NCBI GenBank assembly: GCA_900543205.1
Contig: UQQM01000011.1
Span: 1 to 64,000 of the forward strand
Source: an uncultured Bacteroides sp.
Lineage (GTDB): Bacteria > Bacteroidota > Bacteroidia > Bacteroidales > UBA932
Length of the DNA: 64,000 bases
Direction of reading: 5' to 3'
Below the pieces are notes generated by a model. That model worked only from the letters and a program-made list of their open reading frames with translations, did not search any database and was not told where the DNA came from. The first letter of the stretch is position 1; each line of letters starts with the position of its first letter. Shown piece after piece: positions 62,197 to 64,000 of this stretch. The position numbers and the translations under genes were made by a program.

Positions 62197-64000
62197 ATGA
62201 AAGTCTTAGACTTCACATACAACAATCTGTACCACGTTCAGGCAAAGACAAAAGATATTGTCGGCTCGTGGAAGAAATTCCGGGTGCGCGCTCACACACT
62301 GCGCCCGGAAGAGTACTGCGTATATGAATGTAAGTCTGGCGGTCAGTTATCTATCTTCAACTGCGATACAAATAGTCTCGAGGTCATCCCAGAGAACGAA
62401 TGGAAACATTCTCGTCCAGTATTCTTTGAGTCATGTGAGTATGCTTTTGCGATTTCCATAAACGGCGTAAAGGAAGGAACTGAACCGAAGGTAATCCATC
62501 CAGATAGTGCGGTTGAAGAGTTGTTCAACGGTATAGACACAGGAGAGGCATATATTCTCAGCGGAAACATTAATTTCTTGAACCAGCCAGGACGGTTCTC
62601 GCTAAATTTCATCTTCACAACAACGGATGGAGTTGAACACAACGAGTGTCTGGATTTCGATGTGGTATCACCTAAGCTTGATACTAAGGGCGACCTGAAC
62701 ACCATTATTAAGGAACTGAAATTAGAGTATGATGACCTTGTTTTCCGATATCTTACGCTCACATACCAACAGTTCGATCTGGGTAATGAGGCCAATAATG
62801 ATCTTATCTGGCTGTCGGTATTCAAGAAGATAGTTGAAGGCTATATCATTGCTGTACGATATATCCTGCATGCTCCCCATAACAAAGACTTTACAAGTGT
62901 GGAGTACCGTAGACCAGATCGTATTAAACGTTGGACGAATAGCCTTACGGAGGAGTTCTGCGACGATGAGGCAAAGGATAAAGAATATGCTTACCGCAAG
63001 CATTACAGGACCGAGCAGATTGAATCCACTAATAATACTCTTGAGAACCGCTTTGTAAAGTACACAATTGAGCGTATCTCTGAGCGTCTTGAGAAAGTTA
63101 TGAGCAAGGTTCGTGGTGAAGGAACATCATCCAACGAGGTCGGTTATCTCGAGGAGAAACTAAAGGAACTCCGAGTATTCCGCAACAACTCTTTCTTCAA
63201 GCCAATAGGTCGCTTTGAAGGATTCAAGCAGGAGAGTATGGTCCTTCAGCAAAGAAATGGATATTCTCAGGTATATCGATATTGGTTAATTCTTCAGAAT
63301 GGCTTGAACCTTATTGATGGCAATACGTCAGTGGGTGTACAGCCGGTATGGAAACTTTATGAGTTGTGGTGTTTCTTGAAAGTCAAGAGGCTCGTTACAT
63401 CCGTTCTTGGACTTGACCTTCATAGTATGGATAGTCTTCTTTATGTCCATGAAGATACCAAGAAGATGTTTGACCCATTCAATGGCGGCGACCTCACTGG
63501 AAATGTTACATACGACAATCCAGTCAATGGGGATAAGATTGAGATTGGTTACCAGTACTCCTTCTCGCGTTCAGCACATTCTGGGGAAATGTTCTCCATG
63601 ACAGCTGAACAAAAGCCGGACATCGTAATGCACATTCACAAGAGCAATGGTTTTGTACTTACATATCTCTTTGATGCTAAATATAGGGTGTATGGGGATG
63701 ACGATAATTCCGTGACATCTGCTATTGATGCTCCTGTTGACGACACCTTGAACCAGATGCATCGCTATAGGGACGCAATATACTATAACGACAAGAAGGG
63801 AAAGAGTATGTCCAAAGAGGTTGTCGGAGGATATATCTTGTTCCCTGGAAGACTGGACGAAACTAAGATGCAAAGCCTGATAGACCAGGCAAGGTACGAT
63901 GAACTACCATACTATCTTAAGTCTATCGAATATGTGAACATTGGTGCTTTCCCGTTGCTTCCTAACGAGAATAGTGGAATCTTGCTTGAGAACTTTTTGA
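62197..64000 (+). CDS. McrC-like DUF2357/PD-(D/E)XK nuclease subunit (partial, runs off the window)
   Basis: At least 601 codons with no stop before the window end. An N-terminal McrC-like beta-rich part and DUF2357-like helical region (NTLENRFVKYTIERISER) lead to a nuclease domain with 'KPDIVMHIHKSNGFVLTYLF' and then DAKYR, the D-x(n)-D/E-x-K pattern of PD-(D/E)XK enzymes. It is the expected cutting partner of the GTPase gene 9 bases upstream. Frame checked from ATG 62197; the final bases are an unfinished codon. Confidence 0.8.
   Translation, partial: MKVLDFTYNNLYHVQAKTKDIVGSWKKFRVRAHTLRPEEYCVYECKSGGQLSIFNCDTNSLEVIPENEWKHSRPVFFESCEYAFAISINGVKEGTEPKVIHPDSAVEELFNGIDTGEAYILSGNINFLNQPGRFSLNFIFTTTDGVEHNECLDFDVVSPKLDTKGDLNTIIKELKLEYDDLVFRYLTLTYQQFDLGNEANNDLIWLSVFKKIVEGYIIAVRYILHAPHNKDFTSVEYRRPDRIKRWTNSLTEEFCDDEAKDKEYAYRKHYRTEQIESTNNTLENRFVKYTIERISERLEKVMSKVRGEGTSSNEVGYLEEKLKELRVFRNNSFFKPIGRFEGFKQESMVLQQRNGYSQVYRYWLILQNGLNLIDGNTSVGVQPVWKLYELWCFLKVKRLVTSVLGLDLHSMDSLLYVHEDTKKMFDPFNGGDLTGNVTYDNPVNGDKIEIGYQYSFSRSAHSGEMFSMTAEQKPDIVMHIHKSNGFVLTYLFDAKYRVYGDDDNSVTSAIDAPVDDTLNQMHRYRDAIYYNDKKGKSMSKEVVGGYILFPGRLDETKMQSLIDQARYDELPYYLKSIEYVNIGAFPLLPNENSGILLENFL

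Noticed and set aside
1..64000. CRISPR arrays, tRNA and rRNA genes
   Set aside because: No regularly spaced identical repeats with unique spacers, no cloverleaf or rRNA-like segments were recognised by reading; a dedicated scan (tRNAscan-SE, Infernal, CRISPR finder) would be decisive.

Overview
The window is a piece of a Bacteroidota chromosome, most likely a GC-rich member of the Bacteroidales (Alistipes-like or Cryptobacteroides-like; the genus cannot be fixed from sequence alone). The evidence is type V fimbriae of the Mfa1/Mfa2 kind, FISUMP lipoproteins, DUF3575/DUF3868 proteins, Bacteroidetes-type promoters (a -7 box TAnnTTTG, often with TTG 19-20 bp upstream), Rho with a long disordered insert, and weak or absent Shine-Dalgarno sites. 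No tRNA, rRNA or CRISPR array was seen. Core genes are GC-rich (sampled 60-base blocks near 63%), while both ends of the window are AT-richer and look acquired.

Region 1 (0.2-12.1 kb, minus strand) is a type V fimbrial operon read from a promoter near 12.11 kb: DUF3575 protein, a frameshifted DUF3868/OmpA-like protein, Mfa1-type major subunit, Mfa2-type anchor, then five more fimbrillin-like lipoproteins, the last carrying a C-terminal FISUMP domain. A nine-G tract sits where the -33 promoter element would be, a six-G tract lies at the frameshift, and base composition changes sharply inside the DUF3868 gene. Together these suggest phase variation and cassette exchange.

Region 2 (12.2-24.0 kb) holds metY, a metallo-beta-lactamase-fold lipoprotein that begins in an (ATGAAT)n microsatellite, and a tight six-gene operon: two SDR enzymes, an RND adaptor, an RND pump fused in frame to its outer-membrane lipoprotein, a zinc alcohol dehydrogenase and a flavin reductase. 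Region 3 (24.0-26.05 kb) is non-coding and full of small repeats.

Region 4 (26-53 kb) is mostly housekeeping: esterase-dtd-phosphoesterase; nucleoside kinase and upp (divergent); rho, lptD, amidase; dnaA-rpe; birA; ftsH-cdsA; a MATE exporter; two lipoproteins; a TonB receptor; rubredoxin; a hydrolase; and a membrane-anchored SpoT-like HD protein. Several intergenic gaps carry small palindromic repeat families, and some recur across the window.

Region 5 (53.2-64 kb) is an AT-rich defence island: Nudix and HNH genes, vsr, remnants of an AlbA-type gene, of a second vsr and of abiH (cut by an IS4-family element), then a cassette of Cro/C-type regulator, two different 5-methylcytosine methyltransferases, a McrB-like AAA+ GTPase and a McrC-like DUF2357 nuclease that runs off the end. 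This gene order matches LlaJI/BsuMI-type restriction-modification systems, in which two methylases protect the site and a McrBC-like machine cuts it.
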